The notes under the pieces: model-generated
Databases searched by the model: none
What the model saw: only the letters and a program-made list of their open reading frames with translations
Told to the model about the DNA's origin: nothing
In this document: one piece after another, positions 42,547 through 51,932 of the stretch
How the letters are laid out: each line of letters opens with the position of its first letter
Numbering within the stretch: the stretch's first letter is position 1
Assembly: GCA_964617585.1 (NCBI GenBank)
Contig: CAZTXS010000001.1
Location: 62,001 to 126,000 of the forward strand
DNA from: UMGS1601 sp964617585
GTDB taxonomy: Bacteria; Bacillota; Clostridia; Oscillospirales; Ruminococcaceae
Reading direction: 5' to 3'
DNA length: 64,000 nucleotides
Position numbers and translations under genes: made by a program

Positions 42547-43395
42547 TCACTTTTTAATACTAAGTTCATTAGACTTTTCCTTAAATTCTCTGCCCTGTTT
42601 TAAAAGGGCGTGCAATTCTTCATCATTTTCCGATTCAAGAGCCGTTTTATATTCATTCAAATGCAGAATAATTTCATCAATTTCCTTTAACAGCGCCGAC
42701 CTGTTCATCATAAACAGCGTAGTCCACATATCCTCATTCAGCTTAGCTACCCGGGTCAAATCCTTAAAGCTGCCTGCAGAAAAGCCTGCCTGCATCAAAA
42801 GCGACGGACTTTTAACATAAGCGCTCGAAACAATATGGGCAAGCTGCGAGGTGAAAGCGATTACCTTATCATGCTCTTCCGGAGTTGAAATCACATTTTT
42901 CAAAAAGCCTATCTCCTTTGAAAGACATTTAAGCTTTTCAAAAGCGTCGGCGTCTGTGTTATCGGTTGGAGTAATTATAAAGCTCGCCTTATCAAAAAGA
43001 TTGTCGAGAGAATACTCAAAGCCCGAAAACTCTCTTCCCGCCATCGGGTGACAGCCTATAAAATGAACTCCCAAATCGTTAAGCTTTTTATCGACCGCTT
43101 TGATTATTTCCCCTTTAACTCCGCAGGTATCAATAACAATTCCGCCTTTTTTGAAATTTCCGGCGTTTTCGTTTATAAAATCAATAGTTGTGTCAGGATA
43201 CAAACCCAGAATTACAACATCAAATTCAGTCATCTGTTCAGGCTTAAAGCTTCCGTCAATAGATTCCTGCTGAATTGCGTCGGCTATAGTCTGTCTGTTA
43301 ATGTCATATGCGAAGCACAGGTGGTCTGTATTCTTTTTTATTGCCTTTGCAAGCGAACCTCCGATAAGTCCTAGACCGACAATTCCGATTTTCAT
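42547..43395 (-). CDS. tyrA: Prephenate dehydrogenase
   Basis: 282 residues. NAD(P)-dependent oxidative decarboxylation of prephenate to 4-hydroxyphenylpyruvate in tyrosine synthesis. The Rossmann motif is MKIGIVGLGLIGGSLAKAI and the catalytic region GCHPMAGREFSG. No ACT domain, so feedback control is not built in. The frame is open six codons earlier, but GAAAGGA lies about nine bases before this ATG. It is the only aromatic-pathway gene here, 32 bases after pepV in a series otherwise devoted to peptide use. Confidence 0.92.
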   Translation of the reverse strand: MKIGIVGLGLIGGSLAKAIKKNTDHLCFAYDINRQTIADAIQQESIDGSFKPEQMTEFDVVILGLYPDTTIDFINENAGNFKKGGIVIDTCGVKGEIIKAVDKKLNDLGVHFIGCHPMAGREFSGFEYSLDNLFDKASFIITPTDNTDADAFEKLKCLSKEIGFLKNVISTPEEHDKVIAFTSQLAHIVSSAYVKSPSLLMQAGFSAGSFKDLTRVAKLNEDMWTTLFMMNRSALLKEIDEIILHLNEYKTALESENDEELHALLKQGREFKEKSNELSIKK

Positions 43396-43427
43396 GAGTT
43401 TTCTTCCTTTCAATTATTAAAGTCGAA

Positions 43428-44867
43428 TTATTCAGAGCACAATATATATATTACGTCCGCATATATCTTAGCGATATTCATAAACGTACTTATGTTAATA
43501 TGCTCGTCTGCTCCGTGCATATTATTGCTCTCTCCCGGAAGCTCCGCTCCGAAACCCACTCCCATTTTCGTATTATGAAGATAAGTCACTCCGCCTTCTG
43601 CAAGACATTCGCCTTTAAGTCCTGTTATATCAGTATAAGACTTCAGAAGAGTTCTTATAAAGTCGGAATCTGCTTCAACATAATGCGGTTCCATAGCGTC
43701 GTTGTCAACATATGTTATACCGAGTTTTCCTAACTGAGCGTCAAGCTTTGAGTAAATATCTTTAAGACAGGTACATACAGGAAAACGAATATCCATACCT
43801 CCCTTGTATTTTCCGTTACAAATATCAATAAGGCTGTAAACCTCGGTAACCTTGCCTGAAACCTCGTCCTCGCAGAAAAGTCCCAAGGCTTCGCCGTGAT
43901 ATTCTTCGTAAGGAAAAAGCTTTGCAAGCTCGCAGACAAGGTCATATGCTCCTCCCTTGTCAAGAGGCAGAGAAGCTAAAAGCTTTAGAAGAGAAGTAAT
44001 TGCGTTTACTCCAAGCTCGGGAAGCGAACCATGAGCAGACAAGCCCTTTGAGGTTATCTTAATCTTTCCGTCCTCTTCCTCTGCAATTAGTTCAGCGCCA
44101 ATGTTAAGCTCGGAAATTTTTCTGTCTATCTCACTTTTTTCAATACCTTTTACATATGCATATGCTCTGTCGGGAACAGCGTTTATAACGGTTCCGCCCG
44201 AAACGCTTTCTATTATTTTACCTTCGACCTTGTTATCATAGTTGCCGACCATAATAATATGCGAAACTCCCTTTTCAACATTCACAACCGGAAATGCAGA
44301 ATCGGGCGTAAGCATTTTATCGGGAAGCCCGATTTTATTAGAATAATACTTCAAATCCTCCATACCTGTTTCTTCACTAGAACCAAGCATCATTCTGACC
44401 TTTTTATTCAGATTTACTCCTAAATCCTTCAGCGCCTTTATTGCATACATTACTGCAACGGCAGGACCTTTATCATCGATAGTTCCTCTGCCGTAAAGCT
44501 TGCCTTCTTCTTCGTTTACAGTTAGTTTAAACGGTTCGTATGTCCAGCCCGAACCTTTCGGAACAACGTCTAAGTGAGCTATAATACCAAGCTCCGGCTT
44601 GTCGCTTAAACTTCCGCCGTAATCAAATGTAACCATATAGTTTTCATGATTTTGCGAAATAAATCCGAAATCGTGCAGGATATTTTCAGCCGTTTCCAAA
44701 GCTTTTGCAGATCCCTTACCGAAGGGCTTGCTGCTTTGCAGGTCCGTCTGCCCGCTTACGCTTTCAATTTCAACAAGTCTCGCCAGGGTCTTGAACATTT
44801 CCTGCTTGCTCTGTTCAAGATATTCGGAAACCCTATCCCTGAACGCCTTCAATTCCTTATTACTCAT
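43428..44867 (-). CDS. pepV: Dipeptidase PepV (M20 family)
   Basis: 479 residues. Di-zinc peptidase cleaving dipeptides inside the cell. Metal-site blocks GIIAHLDVVPKGSGW, GRGTIDDKGPAV and GSSEETGMED are present, with the long lid insert typical of PepV. The ATG follows GAGGAG; an upstream in-frame start is not supported. It lies downstream of an aminopeptidase P-like gene and oppABCDF, which fits breakdown of imported peptides. Confidence 0.93.
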   Translation of the reverse strand: MSNKELKAFRDRVSEYLEQSKQEMFKTLARLVEIESVSGQTDLQSSKPFGKGSAKALETAENILHDFGFISQNHENYMVTFDYGGSLSDKPELGIIAHLDVVPKGSGWTYEPFKLTVNEEEGKLYGRGTIDDKGPAVAVMYAIKALKDLGVNLNKKVRMMLGSSEETGMEDLKYYSNKIGLPDKMLTPDSAFPVVNVEKGVSHIIMVGNYDNKVEGKIIESVSGGTVINAVPDRAYAYVKGIEKSEIDRKISELNIGAELIAEEEDGKIKITSKGLSAHGSLPELGVNAITSLLKLLASLPLDKGGAYDLVCELAKLFPYEEYHGEALGLFCEDEVSGKVTEVYSLIDICNGKYKGGMDIRFPVCTCLKDIYSKLDAQLGKLGITYVDNDAMEPHYVEADSDFIRTLLKSYTDITGLKGECLAEGGVTYLHNTKMGVGFGAELPGESNNMHGADEHINISTFMNIAKIYADVIYILCSE

Positions 44868-44937
44868 AAAAATTAATCTCCTCTTTATGCAAAACGAGAG
44901 CAAGAAACCACCTTGCCCTCCGTATATATTAAAAATA

Positions 44938-46014
44938 TCAGCCGATTATCTGAAGCTCTTTATCATAGTGATTCAGAATTTCGATTCCGTCCTTTGTCAC
45001 TAAAACCAAGTCCTCTATCCGAACGCCCATATTGCCTTCAATATAAATGCCCGGTTCTATTGAAAAAATCATTCCCTCCTGAACGATATTCTCATTCACA
45101 GATGAAACATCGCCGTACTCGTGACATTCTATACCGATAGAATGTCCCAGACGATGAGTAAATTTATCTCCATAGCCCGCTTTAGCGATTATATCCCTTG
45201 CGGTTTTGTCTATGTCGCAGAACCGAACTCCGGGCTTTATCATTTCCTCGGCGGCTTTCTGAGCCTTCAAAACCGTTTCGTAAACCTTTCTATGCTCGCC
45301 GCTGACGCTTTTGTAAAAGAAAGTCCTCGTCATATCCGAGCAATAACCGTCCTTTATGCATCCCATATCGATAAGAATACAGTCACCCTCCTTCAAAACG
45401 GAGTTTCCCGGTTCATAATGTCCGATTGCCGCACACTCTCCGAATCCTACAAGGGGATCAAACGAATATTCATAAGCGCCCATAGAAGCGTATATTTCCT
45501 TAAGCTGCGAAGCCAGCTCGCGTTCGGTAATACCATCGCAGACACGGGTTTTAAGCTCCGCCATCGCTTCGTCGTTCACCCTTGAGGCTTCTCTCATGAG
45601 AACAATTTCCTCCTCGTCCTTGCAGGAACGCACATAATCCACGCAGGCGGAGGTGTTTTTATACCCTGATGCACATTCAAGCTCCATAAGCCTTAACAAA
45701 AACCTTGCGGGAAGATTTTTGTCAACCCCCAAAATTTGATTTTTGTTAATATGCTCCGCTGCAAGTTCGCAGGGGTCTTGCTCATCTGAAAACCAAACCT
45801 TTTCCGCTCCAAGCTCTTCGGGAACAGTGAAAAGCGAATTGATAAAAGCCTTGTTATCGCCGCTGTCTTTTATAAGCAAGCCCAAAAATCTTTCACCCGG
45901 ACTTATCATTTTCCCTGTTAGATAGAAAATCGACGCAGGATCGCTTATAAGCATTTGAGAAATTCCGTTTTCTTTGAGCTTTGCAATTACTTTGTTCAGT
46001 CTTTCGGCTTTCGT
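44938..46014 (-). CDS. Xaa-Pro aminopeptidase-like protein (M24), probable ACG start
   Basis: Creatinase/aminopeptidase P fold, removing the residue before proline or acting on Xaa-Pro. The metal-site residues are in LIDMGCIKDGYCSDMTR (two Asp), HRLGHSIGIECHEYG (His), EGMIFSIEPGIYI and GVRIEDLV (Glu). The first ATG (45954) would cut off the conserved first helix. The frame continues upstream as KAERLNKVIAKLKENGISQ, and the expected start codon, six bases after AGAAGG, is ACG (46014-46012). The protein is 358 residues from there. Confidence 0.85.
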   Translation of the reverse strand, partial: TKAERLNKVIAKLKENGISQMLISDPASIFYLTGKMISPGERFLGLLIKDSGDNKAFINSLFTVPEELGAEKVWFSDEQDPCELAAEHINKNQILGVDKNLPARFLLRLMELECASGYKNTSACVDYVRSCKDEEEIVLMREASRVNDEAMAELKTRVCDGITERELASQLKEIYASMGAYEYSFDPLVGFGECAAIGHYEPGNSVLKEGDCILIDMGCIKDGYCSDMTRTFFYKSVSGEHRKVYETVLKAQKAAEEMIKPGVRFCDIDKTARDIIAKAGYGDKFTHRLGHSIGIECHEYGDVSSVNENIVQEGMIFSIEPGIYIEGNMGVRIEDLVLVTKDGIEILNHYDKELQIIG

Positions 46015-46042
46015 AAAAATCCTTCTTTCTTTTAAAAAGCTG

Positions 46043-47017
46043 TTATTTACACAAATCGCAGGCTACATAGTGTTCTCCGCCGACATCTCTCAGTGCGGGA
46101 CACTCGTCTGAACAGCTTTCCTTAACGTTAAAACACCTTGAAGCGAATCTGCATCCTTCGGGCGGATTGATAGGAGTAGGAACATCCCCTTTGAGAATAA
46201 TTCTCTTCTTTTTGTTAGCTATGTCAACCGAAGGAATCGCCGACAAAAGAGCTTGTGTATAAGGATTGAGAGGATTGCTGTAAAGCTCGTTCTTTTCAGC
46301 GACCTCCATAAGCTTACCTAAATACATTACTCCGACCCTGTCGCTTATATGCTTTACAACGTTAAGACCGTGAGCAATAAACAGATATGTCAGTCCGAAC
46401 TCATCCTTTAAGTCGTCAAGCAGATTCAAAACCTGAGCCTGAATAGACACGTCCAAAGCCGAAACAGGTTCATCGCATACTATAAGCTTAGGATTAACCG
46501 CTAATGCCCTTGCAATTCCGACCCTCTGCCTTTGTCCGCCGGAAAACTCGTGCGGGTATCTGTTTCTCTGATGATTCGCAAGTCCGACGCAGTTAAGCAG
46601 ATAGTTTACCCTTTTTTCAACCTCATTTTTCGGCAAAATCTTATTTATGATAATAGGTTCGGCAATAATATCTCCAACCGTCATTTTCGGATTCAGCGAA
46701 GCGTAAGGATCCTGGAATATAAGCTGAATATCCTTACAGTATTTTCTTCTTTCTTTTTGTTTTAAAGACGTCAGATCAACTCCGTCGTAAATTATTTTAC
46801 CGCTTGTAGGCGCATAGAGATTCACAAGCATTTTTCCGATAGTCGACTTTCCGCAGCCCGACTCGCCGACAAGTCCGAAAGCCTCGCCTTTATATATCTT
46901 AAATGAAACATCGTCTACGGCTTTTAAAATTGCTGTCGGAGTTCCGAAAAAGCTGGTGTTTACAGTGAAATATTTAGATAAGTTCTGTACCTCTAAAAGA
47001 ACTTCTTTATTATCCAT
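46043..47017 (-). CDS. oppF: Oligopeptide ABC transporter ATPase OppF
   Basis: 324 residues. Walker A GESGCGKST, signature FSGGQRQRVGIARAL, Walker B LIVCDEPVSALD, and a C-terminal oligopeptide extension with CRFASRCFNVKESC (Fe-S-type cysteines as in OppD/F). One of the two ATPases driving peptide uptake. The ATG lies nine bases after GAGGAGG and overlaps the last eight bases of oppD, so it is translationally coupled. Confidence 0.95.
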   Translation of the reverse strand: MDNKEVLLEVQNLSKYFTVNTSFFGTPTAILKAVDDVSFKIYKGEAFGLVGESGCGKSTIGKMLVNLYAPTSGKIIYDGVDLTSLKQKERRKYCKDIQLIFQDPYASLNPKMTVGDIIAEPIIINKILPKNEVEKRVNYLLNCVGLANHQRNRYPHEFSGGQRQRVGIARALAVNPKLIVCDEPVSALDVSIQAQVLNLLDDLKDEFGLTYLFIAHGLNVVKHISDRVGVMYLGKLMEVAEKNELYSNPLNPYTQALLSAIPSVDIANKKKRIILKGDVPTPINPPEGCRFASRCFNVKESCSDECPALRDVGGEHYVACDLCK

Positions 47018-47990
47018 TAACATCAACCTCCTCTTTATCGCTGTGCAAGAAGCACCTTACCTTTCTTCCGTCAACGTCGACAAGAGCCGGCATATGCTCT
47101 TTGCATTTTTCCATACAATTATCGCACCGATCCGCAAAAGAACATCCCTTAGGAAGATTAGTAGCGTCAGGAACCATTCCCTTAATCATATAAAGCCTTT
47201 CCCTGTCCTCATCAAGCCTTGGAATAGACTCAATAAGTCCCTTGGTATACGGGTGAAGAGGGTTTGTGAATATATCCTTGACATCAGCCTGTTCAACTAT
47301 TCTTCCGCAGTACATAACCACCACTCTGTCGGCTGTTTCGGCGACAACGCCCAAATCGTGAGTTATAAGCAGAACAGCCATACCGATTTTATTTCTCAGC
47401 TTGTCTATAAGCTCTAAAATCTGAGCCTGAATGGTAACGTCAAGAGCCGTTGTAGGTTCATCAGCTATCAAAACCTCAGGATTGCAGGAAAGAGCCATAG
47501 CAATCATAACCCTCTGTCTCATTCCTCCGCTCATCTGATGAGGATAATCCTCCATTCTCTGCTCGGGAGAGGGGATTCCAACCAAATCAAGCATTTTAAC
47601 GGCGGTTTTTCTTGCCTCCGCCTTTGACATATCCGTATGTGTCAGTATCGACTCCATAATCTGATTGCCGATTTTATATACAGGATTTAAAGAAGTCATA
47701 GGCTCCTGAAAAATCATAGAGATTTTATCTCCCCTGATTTTGTTCATTTGTTTATTTGTCTTACCCGCAAGGTTCTCGCCGTGGAACATAATCCTGCCGC
47801 CCGTTATTTTTCCCGGATCCCGGATAAGCCCCATTACCGACAGCGATGTAACGCTCTTACCTGAGCCTGACTCGCCGACTATAGCTAATATTTCACCTTT
47901 TTCAACACCGAAGCTGACATTGTTTACAGCCTTGACCGTACCTCTTTTTACTTTAAATTCTGTTTTTAAATTCTCAACTTCCAATAACAT
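47010..47990 (-). CDS. oppD: Oligopeptide ABC transporter ATPase OppD
   Basis: 326 residues. Walker A GESGSGKSV, signature MSGGMRQRVMIAMAL, Walker B VLIADEPTTALD, and a C-terminal cysteine cluster (CSFADRCDNCMEKC). Pairs with OppF. GGAGGA eight bases upstream; 12 bases after oppC. Confidence 0.95.
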   Translation of the reverse strand: MLLEVENLKTEFKVKRGTVKAVNNVSFGVEKGEILAIVGESGSGKSVTSLSVMGLIRDPGKITGGRIMFHGENLAGKTNKQMNKIRGDKISMIFQEPMTSLNPVYKIGNQIMESILTHTDMSKAEARKTAVKMLDLVGIPSPEQRMEDYPHQMSGGMRQRVMIAMALSCNPEVLIADEPTTALDVTIQAQILELIDKLRNKIGMAVLLITHDLGVVAETADRVVVMYCGRIVEQADVKDIFTNPLHPYTKGLIESIPRLDEDRERLYMIKGMVPDATNLPKGCSFADRCDNCMEKCKEHMPALVDVDGRKVRCFLHSDKEEVDVNG

Positions 47991-48002
47991 CTTACTTCCT
48001 CC

Positions 48003-48908
48003 TTAAGTTCTTGACTTAGGATCAAGAGCGTCCCTCAATCCGTCGCCGAACAGGTTAAATGCGAGTACCGCAAGCGTTATAGCAAGTCCCGGGAAAATCA
48101 GCATATAAGGATAAGGCAAAACATATCCTCTCGCTCTTCCCAGCATATCTCCCCACTCTGCCGTAGGCGGCGCAACGCCGAGTCCCAAAAATCCGAGAGC
48201 GGCAGTGTCCAGTATAGCGGTTGATATGCCAAGAGTAGCTCTTACAACAATAGATGAAACTATATTAGGCAATATATGCTTAAAGATTATTCTGGTGTTG
48301 CTGTTTCCGATTACCTTCGCCGCAGCAACATAATCATTTTCCTTTGTCGACAAGATAGAGCTTCGCACTATTCTTGCATATTCGGGAATCGACACGATTC
48401 CGATTGCGATAATCGCCTTGTCAAGTCCCTTGCCCAGAGCCGCCATAAGAGTAATGGCAAGCAAAATAGACGGAATGGAAAGCATAATATCCATAATTCT
48501 CATTATAACGGCGTCTGTTTTCCCTCCGAAATAACCTGCTATAGAGCCGAAAACAGTTCCGATAATAAGTGAAAACGCTACAGCCGCACAGCCTACGAAA
48601 AGAGAAATTCTCGTTCCGACAATAACTCTGCTGAATATATCGCGTCCAAGCTCGTCCGTACCGAACCAATGAGCGGAAGACGGCGGCTGACTTGCGTCAG
48701 GTAAAACATTTTCATAAGGGTCATACGGCGTAATATAGGGACCTATTATTGCAATTATCACTAAAAACAAAATGATAAACAGTCCGAACAAAGCCGCTTT
48801 ATTTTTCTTTAGAGTATCCCACATAGCTTTAATCTGGGATTCAGGTTTTTCAATTACAACTGTTTCACCGGTAAAAGCGTCGGTTGTAATAACCTTTTTC
48901 CTAGCCAT
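48003..48908 (-). CDS. oppC: Oligopeptide ABC transporter permease OppC
   Basis: 301 residues, six helices. A long N-terminal cytoplasmic stretch, then the OppC extracellular region ITPYDPYENVLPDASQPPSSAHWFGTDELGRD (read in two parts) typical of DppC/OppC, and the coupling-loop EAA motif near EYARIVRSSILSTKENDYVA. Only two bases separate it from oppB. Confidence 0.94.
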   Translation of the reverse strand: MARKKVITTDAFTGETVVIEKPESQIKAMWDTLKKNKAALFGLFIILFLVIIAIIGPYITPYDPYENVLPDASQPPSSAHWFGTDELGRDIFSRVIVGTRISLFVGCAAVAFSLIIGTVFGSIAGYFGGKTDAVIMRIMDIMLSIPSILLAITLMAALGKGLDKAIIAIGIVSIPEYARIVRSSILSTKENDYVAAAKVIGNSNTRIIFKHILPNIVSSIVVRATLGISTAILDTAALGFLGLGVAPPTAEWGDMLGRARGYVLPYPYMLIFPGLAITLAVLAFNLFGDGLRDALDPKSRT

Positions 48909-48910
48909 TA

Positions 48911-49927
48911 TTATGCCTCCTTCTTTCCGTATTTAATTCGTGGATCTAAGAACGCATAAATAATATCCACTATCAGGTTCATAAGCACAAACACTGTCGC
49001 TATTATAAGAACAACCGCCTGTATTACGGGAAAGTCGGATTTTTGTATACATTCAACAGTATATTTTCCTATTCCCGGCCAAGCGAAAACAGATTCGGTA
49101 AGAACAGCTCCTCCCAGAAGCGAACCGAACTGAAGACCTATTACAGTAACAATCGGCATAAGAGCGTTTCTCAATCCATGCTTGATAATAACTCTTCTCT
49201 CGCTAAGACCTTTTGACCGGGCAGTTCTTATGTAATCCTGATTTAAAGCGTCAAGCATACTTGATCTTGTCATTCTGGAAATAATAGCAAGCGTATACAA
49301 CGCAAGAGTTACTCCCGGAAGAATTATATGCCAAACTGCGTCTTTAAACGCTGCAAAATCGCCCCTTACAAGAGTATCTATGAGGTAAAACCCGGATCCG
49401 CCGTCAGGTCGAAGCATTGGGTCGATTCTTCCGCTGGCAGGAAGCCAGCCGAGAATCTTTGCAAAAAGAATAATAAACAATATACCAAGCCAAAATATTG
49501 GTATTGATACTCCGACAAGGGAAAGAACCATACTTATATTATCTACTATGGTGTTTTTCTTGACCGCCGCCACAACTCCTATTATTATACCGAATACTGT
49601 GGCAAGGATAATTGCAAATACCGCTATTTCAATAGTGGCAGGAAACCTCGTCATAATTTCCTTCATAACGGAAACCTTGGTATAATAAGATTCTCCGAAA
49701 TCTCCCTGAACCGCTCCTTTAACGAAATCTATATACTGGACTACCACAGAATCATTCAAGCCGTTTGACTCTCTCCATTCATCCATCTGTGCGTCAGTCG
49801 CGTGCTGACCGAGCACAACCGAAGCAGGATCAGGCGCACAAACTCGCAATAAAAAGAACACGATTATTGATACGCCGATAAGAACGGGAATAAGCATCAG
49901 CAACCGCTTAATGATATACTTTACCAT
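48911..49927 (-). CDS. oppB: Oligopeptide ABC transporter permease OppB
   Basis: 338 residues with six helices. The N-terminus MVKYIIKRLLMLIPVLIGVS and the EAA region with ALNQDYIRTARSKGLSERRV are standard for OppB/DppB. Forms the channel with OppC. It lies 180 bases after oppA, separated by a stem-loop that probably sets the ratio of binding protein to permease. Confidence 0.94.
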   Translation of the reverse strand: MVKYIIKRLLMLIPVLIGVSIIVFFLLRVCAPDPASVVLGQHATDAQMDEWRESNGLNDSVVVQYIDFVKGAVQGDFGESYYTKVSVMKEIMTRFPATIEIAVFAIILATVFGIIIGVVAAVKKNTIVDNISMVLSLVGVSIPIFWLGILFIILFAKILGWLPASGRIDPMLRPDGGSGFYLIDTLVRGDFAAFKDAVWHIILPGVTLALYTLAIISRMTRSSMLDALNQDYIRTARSKGLSERRVIIKHGLRNALMPIVTVIGLQFGSLLGGAVLTESVFAWPGIGKYTVECIQKSDFPVIQAVVLIIATVFVLMNLIVDIIYAFLDPRIKYGKKEA

Positions 49928-50046
49928 TTATACAACCTCTTTCTTTTTCTCCAGAGTGAAAACTGTATCAGTTCTCTTTTCAATATATATTAACCTGATA
50001 ATTTCAGCAATATATACTGAAAATAATACTGATAAAAACAACAATG

Positions 50047-50088
50047 GCAAATACAGAGAATTTACATCGTTGTCCTCTCTGTATTTGC
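50047..50088 (-). terminator. Intercistronic stem-loop between oppA and oppB
   Basis: A perfect 13-bp stem, GCAAATACAGAGA/TCTCTGTATTTGC, with a 16-nt loop and no long T-run. Likely a partial terminator or 3' stabiliser for the oppA message. Confidence 0.65.
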
Positions 50089-50107
50089 TAGTTGTTAAAA
50101 GTCTGTA

Positions 50108-51685
50108 TTAATCTTTTGTTACCATCCACAATTTAACTGTAGCCGTGCAGTGATACTTAAAGTCGTGAATATTAGACCTGCAAGCCGTTATATCCTGCTG
50201 ATGCGAGATAGGAAGCCAAATAGCTTTGTCAGCAACAAACTGCTCCATCTTAGCATACATTGCGTTTCTTGAATCGCCTGAAGGCTCTTTAGCGGCGTTT
50301 GAAATCATCTCTACATATTCTTTATAAGCCGCCTTATCGTCATCGTTCTTAGCAAGATTAAATCTAGCTACGTTCATACCTGCGTTTGTATCGCTCATGA
50401 GGTTCATGAAGTTATCAGGGTCGCCGTTATCTCCCGACCAGCCGTAGAAGCAGATATCGTAATCGCCTGCGATTGTTTTTTCTTTATACGTAGTCCAGTC
50501 GTAAGGATCTATAGTACATTCAACGCCTACCTTTGAAAAATATCCCTGAATAGCTTCCGTCAGCTTCTGACCGGTAGCCGTGTTATACGGTCTTGGATTC
50601 GTATAAGTAATAATATGAACTTTAGTGATTCCTTTTTCTGCAAGAGTAGCCTTAGCAGCTTCGGGATCGTAAGAAATCTGAGTTACGTCAGCGCTGTATC
50701 CGGGAACAAATGTAGGAAGAACAGTGGTAGCCTTCTCAGCGTAATCCTGGTACAACGATGTAACAAGCTCGTCAACATTTACTGCCTGTGAAAGAGCCTT
50801 ACGGGTTTCAAGATCAAGTCTTTCAACGTTGTAAGCCATATAGTTTACATTCATACCCGGAGTTTTGTTTACTGTGATATTTTCATCGCTTTCAAGACCT
50901 GCAACCTGATTTGTATCGATTCCGTCAATCATATCTACGCTGCCTGACTGAAGCTCGGCAATCTTTGTTGAAGAATCTTCAATAGTACGGATAACTATGT
51001 TCTTGGTTTTAGCCTTACCTTCTTCATTCCAGTAATCATCGTTAGCAACGAGCTTAACATCCTGACCCTTGTCCCATGAAACAAACTTGTAAGGACCCGT
51101 ACCTACAGGGTCTGTCATCAGCGTACCGGCCTCAGCGGCAGTAGGGCTTACCATTGGAGCTCCGAATACCATCGCAAGGTTAGCAAGGAAAGGAGTTGAA
51201 GGCTGTGATAATGTAATCTTAACCGAATAATCGTCTACAACCTCGCACTTTGAAACATAGCCCCATACGAAATCGGCATATGTCATATCGTCAGTCTTAT
51301 TGATTGTGTTACGTTCTACATTGTACTTAACAGCTTCAGCGTTGAAATCCGTACCGTCATGGAACTTAACTCCTTCTCTCAGCTTAAAAGTATACTCTAA
51401 GCCGTCGTCAGAAATCTCCCACGATTCAGCAAGACAAGGTTTAACCTCTGTTGAATCATCGGCATAAGTCAAAAGTCCCTCGTAAATCTGGTTTGTAACC
51501 TTTGCAGATTCACCGTCGTCAACAATCTGCGGGTCAAGACCTCTCGGATCAGCGCCCTGCGCATATGTTAATGTGTCGCTTGCACTGTTTGAGCTTTTGG
51601 ATGAATCATCCTTATCTCCGCATGCAGCAAGACACGTCACAGCCAGTGAAGCCGCTAACAATGCACTTAAAATTCTTTTCTTCAT
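50108..51685 (-). CDS. oppA: Oligopeptide-binding lipoprotein OppA
   Basis: 525 residues, extracellular solute-binding protein family 5. Signal peptide and lipobox LAACGDKDDSS, anchoring the protein outside the membrane. The family signature YTFKLREGVKFHDGTDFNAE is present. It captures peptides for OppBCDF. ATG 51685 is placed behind GAAAGGA; an earlier in-frame ATG would precede the signal peptide by 18 residues. Strong promoter at 51859-51831. Confidence 0.94.
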   Translation of the reverse strand: MKKRILSALLAASLAVTCLAACGDKDDSSKSSNSASDTLTYAQGADPRGLDPQIVDDGESAKVTNQIYEGLLTYADDSTEVKPCLAESWEISDDGLEYTFKLREGVKFHDGTDFNAEAVKYNVERNTINKTDDMTYADFVWGYVSKCEVVDDYSVKITLSQPSTPFLANLAMVFGAPMVSPTAAEAGTLMTDPVGTGPYKFVSWDKGQDVKLVANDDYWNEEGKAKTKNIVIRTIEDSSTKIAELQSGSVDMIDGIDTNQVAGLESDENITVNKTPGMNVNYMAYNVERLDLETRKALSQAVNVDELVTSLYQDYAEKATTVLPTFVPGYSADVTQISYDPEAAKATLAEKGITKVHIITYTNPRPYNTATGQKLTEAIQGYFSKVGVECTIDPYDWTTYKEKTIAGDYDICFYGWSGDNGDPDNFMNLMSDTNAGMNVARFNLAKNDDDKAAYKEYVEMISNAAKEPSGDSRNAMYAKMEQFVADKAIWLPISHQQDITACRSNIHDFKYHCTATVKLWMVTKD

Positions 51686-51830
51686 GTCTTTTCTTCCTTT
51701 CAAAGTTACAAAAACAAAAGACGCCCGCAAAAACAACAAAACACATTTATGAAGTGTTACTGTGATTCGCAGCGCCTTTGCCTTTGCTGTTTTATTACAT
51801 CCGAAACTCTTTCGGATTTAATACATTTTA

Positions 51831-51859
51831 ATTATATATTATATAAAAAACACATTCAA
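51831..51859 (-). promoter_or_regulatory. oppA promoter
   Basis: Leftward TTGAAT (51859-51854), 17 nt, TATAAT (51836-51831). The leader of about 140 nt opens with a perfect TCCGAAA/TTTCGGA hairpin (51800-51816). Confidence 0.75.
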
Positions 51860-51932
51860 TAGTAAATGTAAACAAATAGAACGTATAAATTTCGTGAAAT
51901 ATTCTAACTATTTGCAAATATCACAAAAAAAT

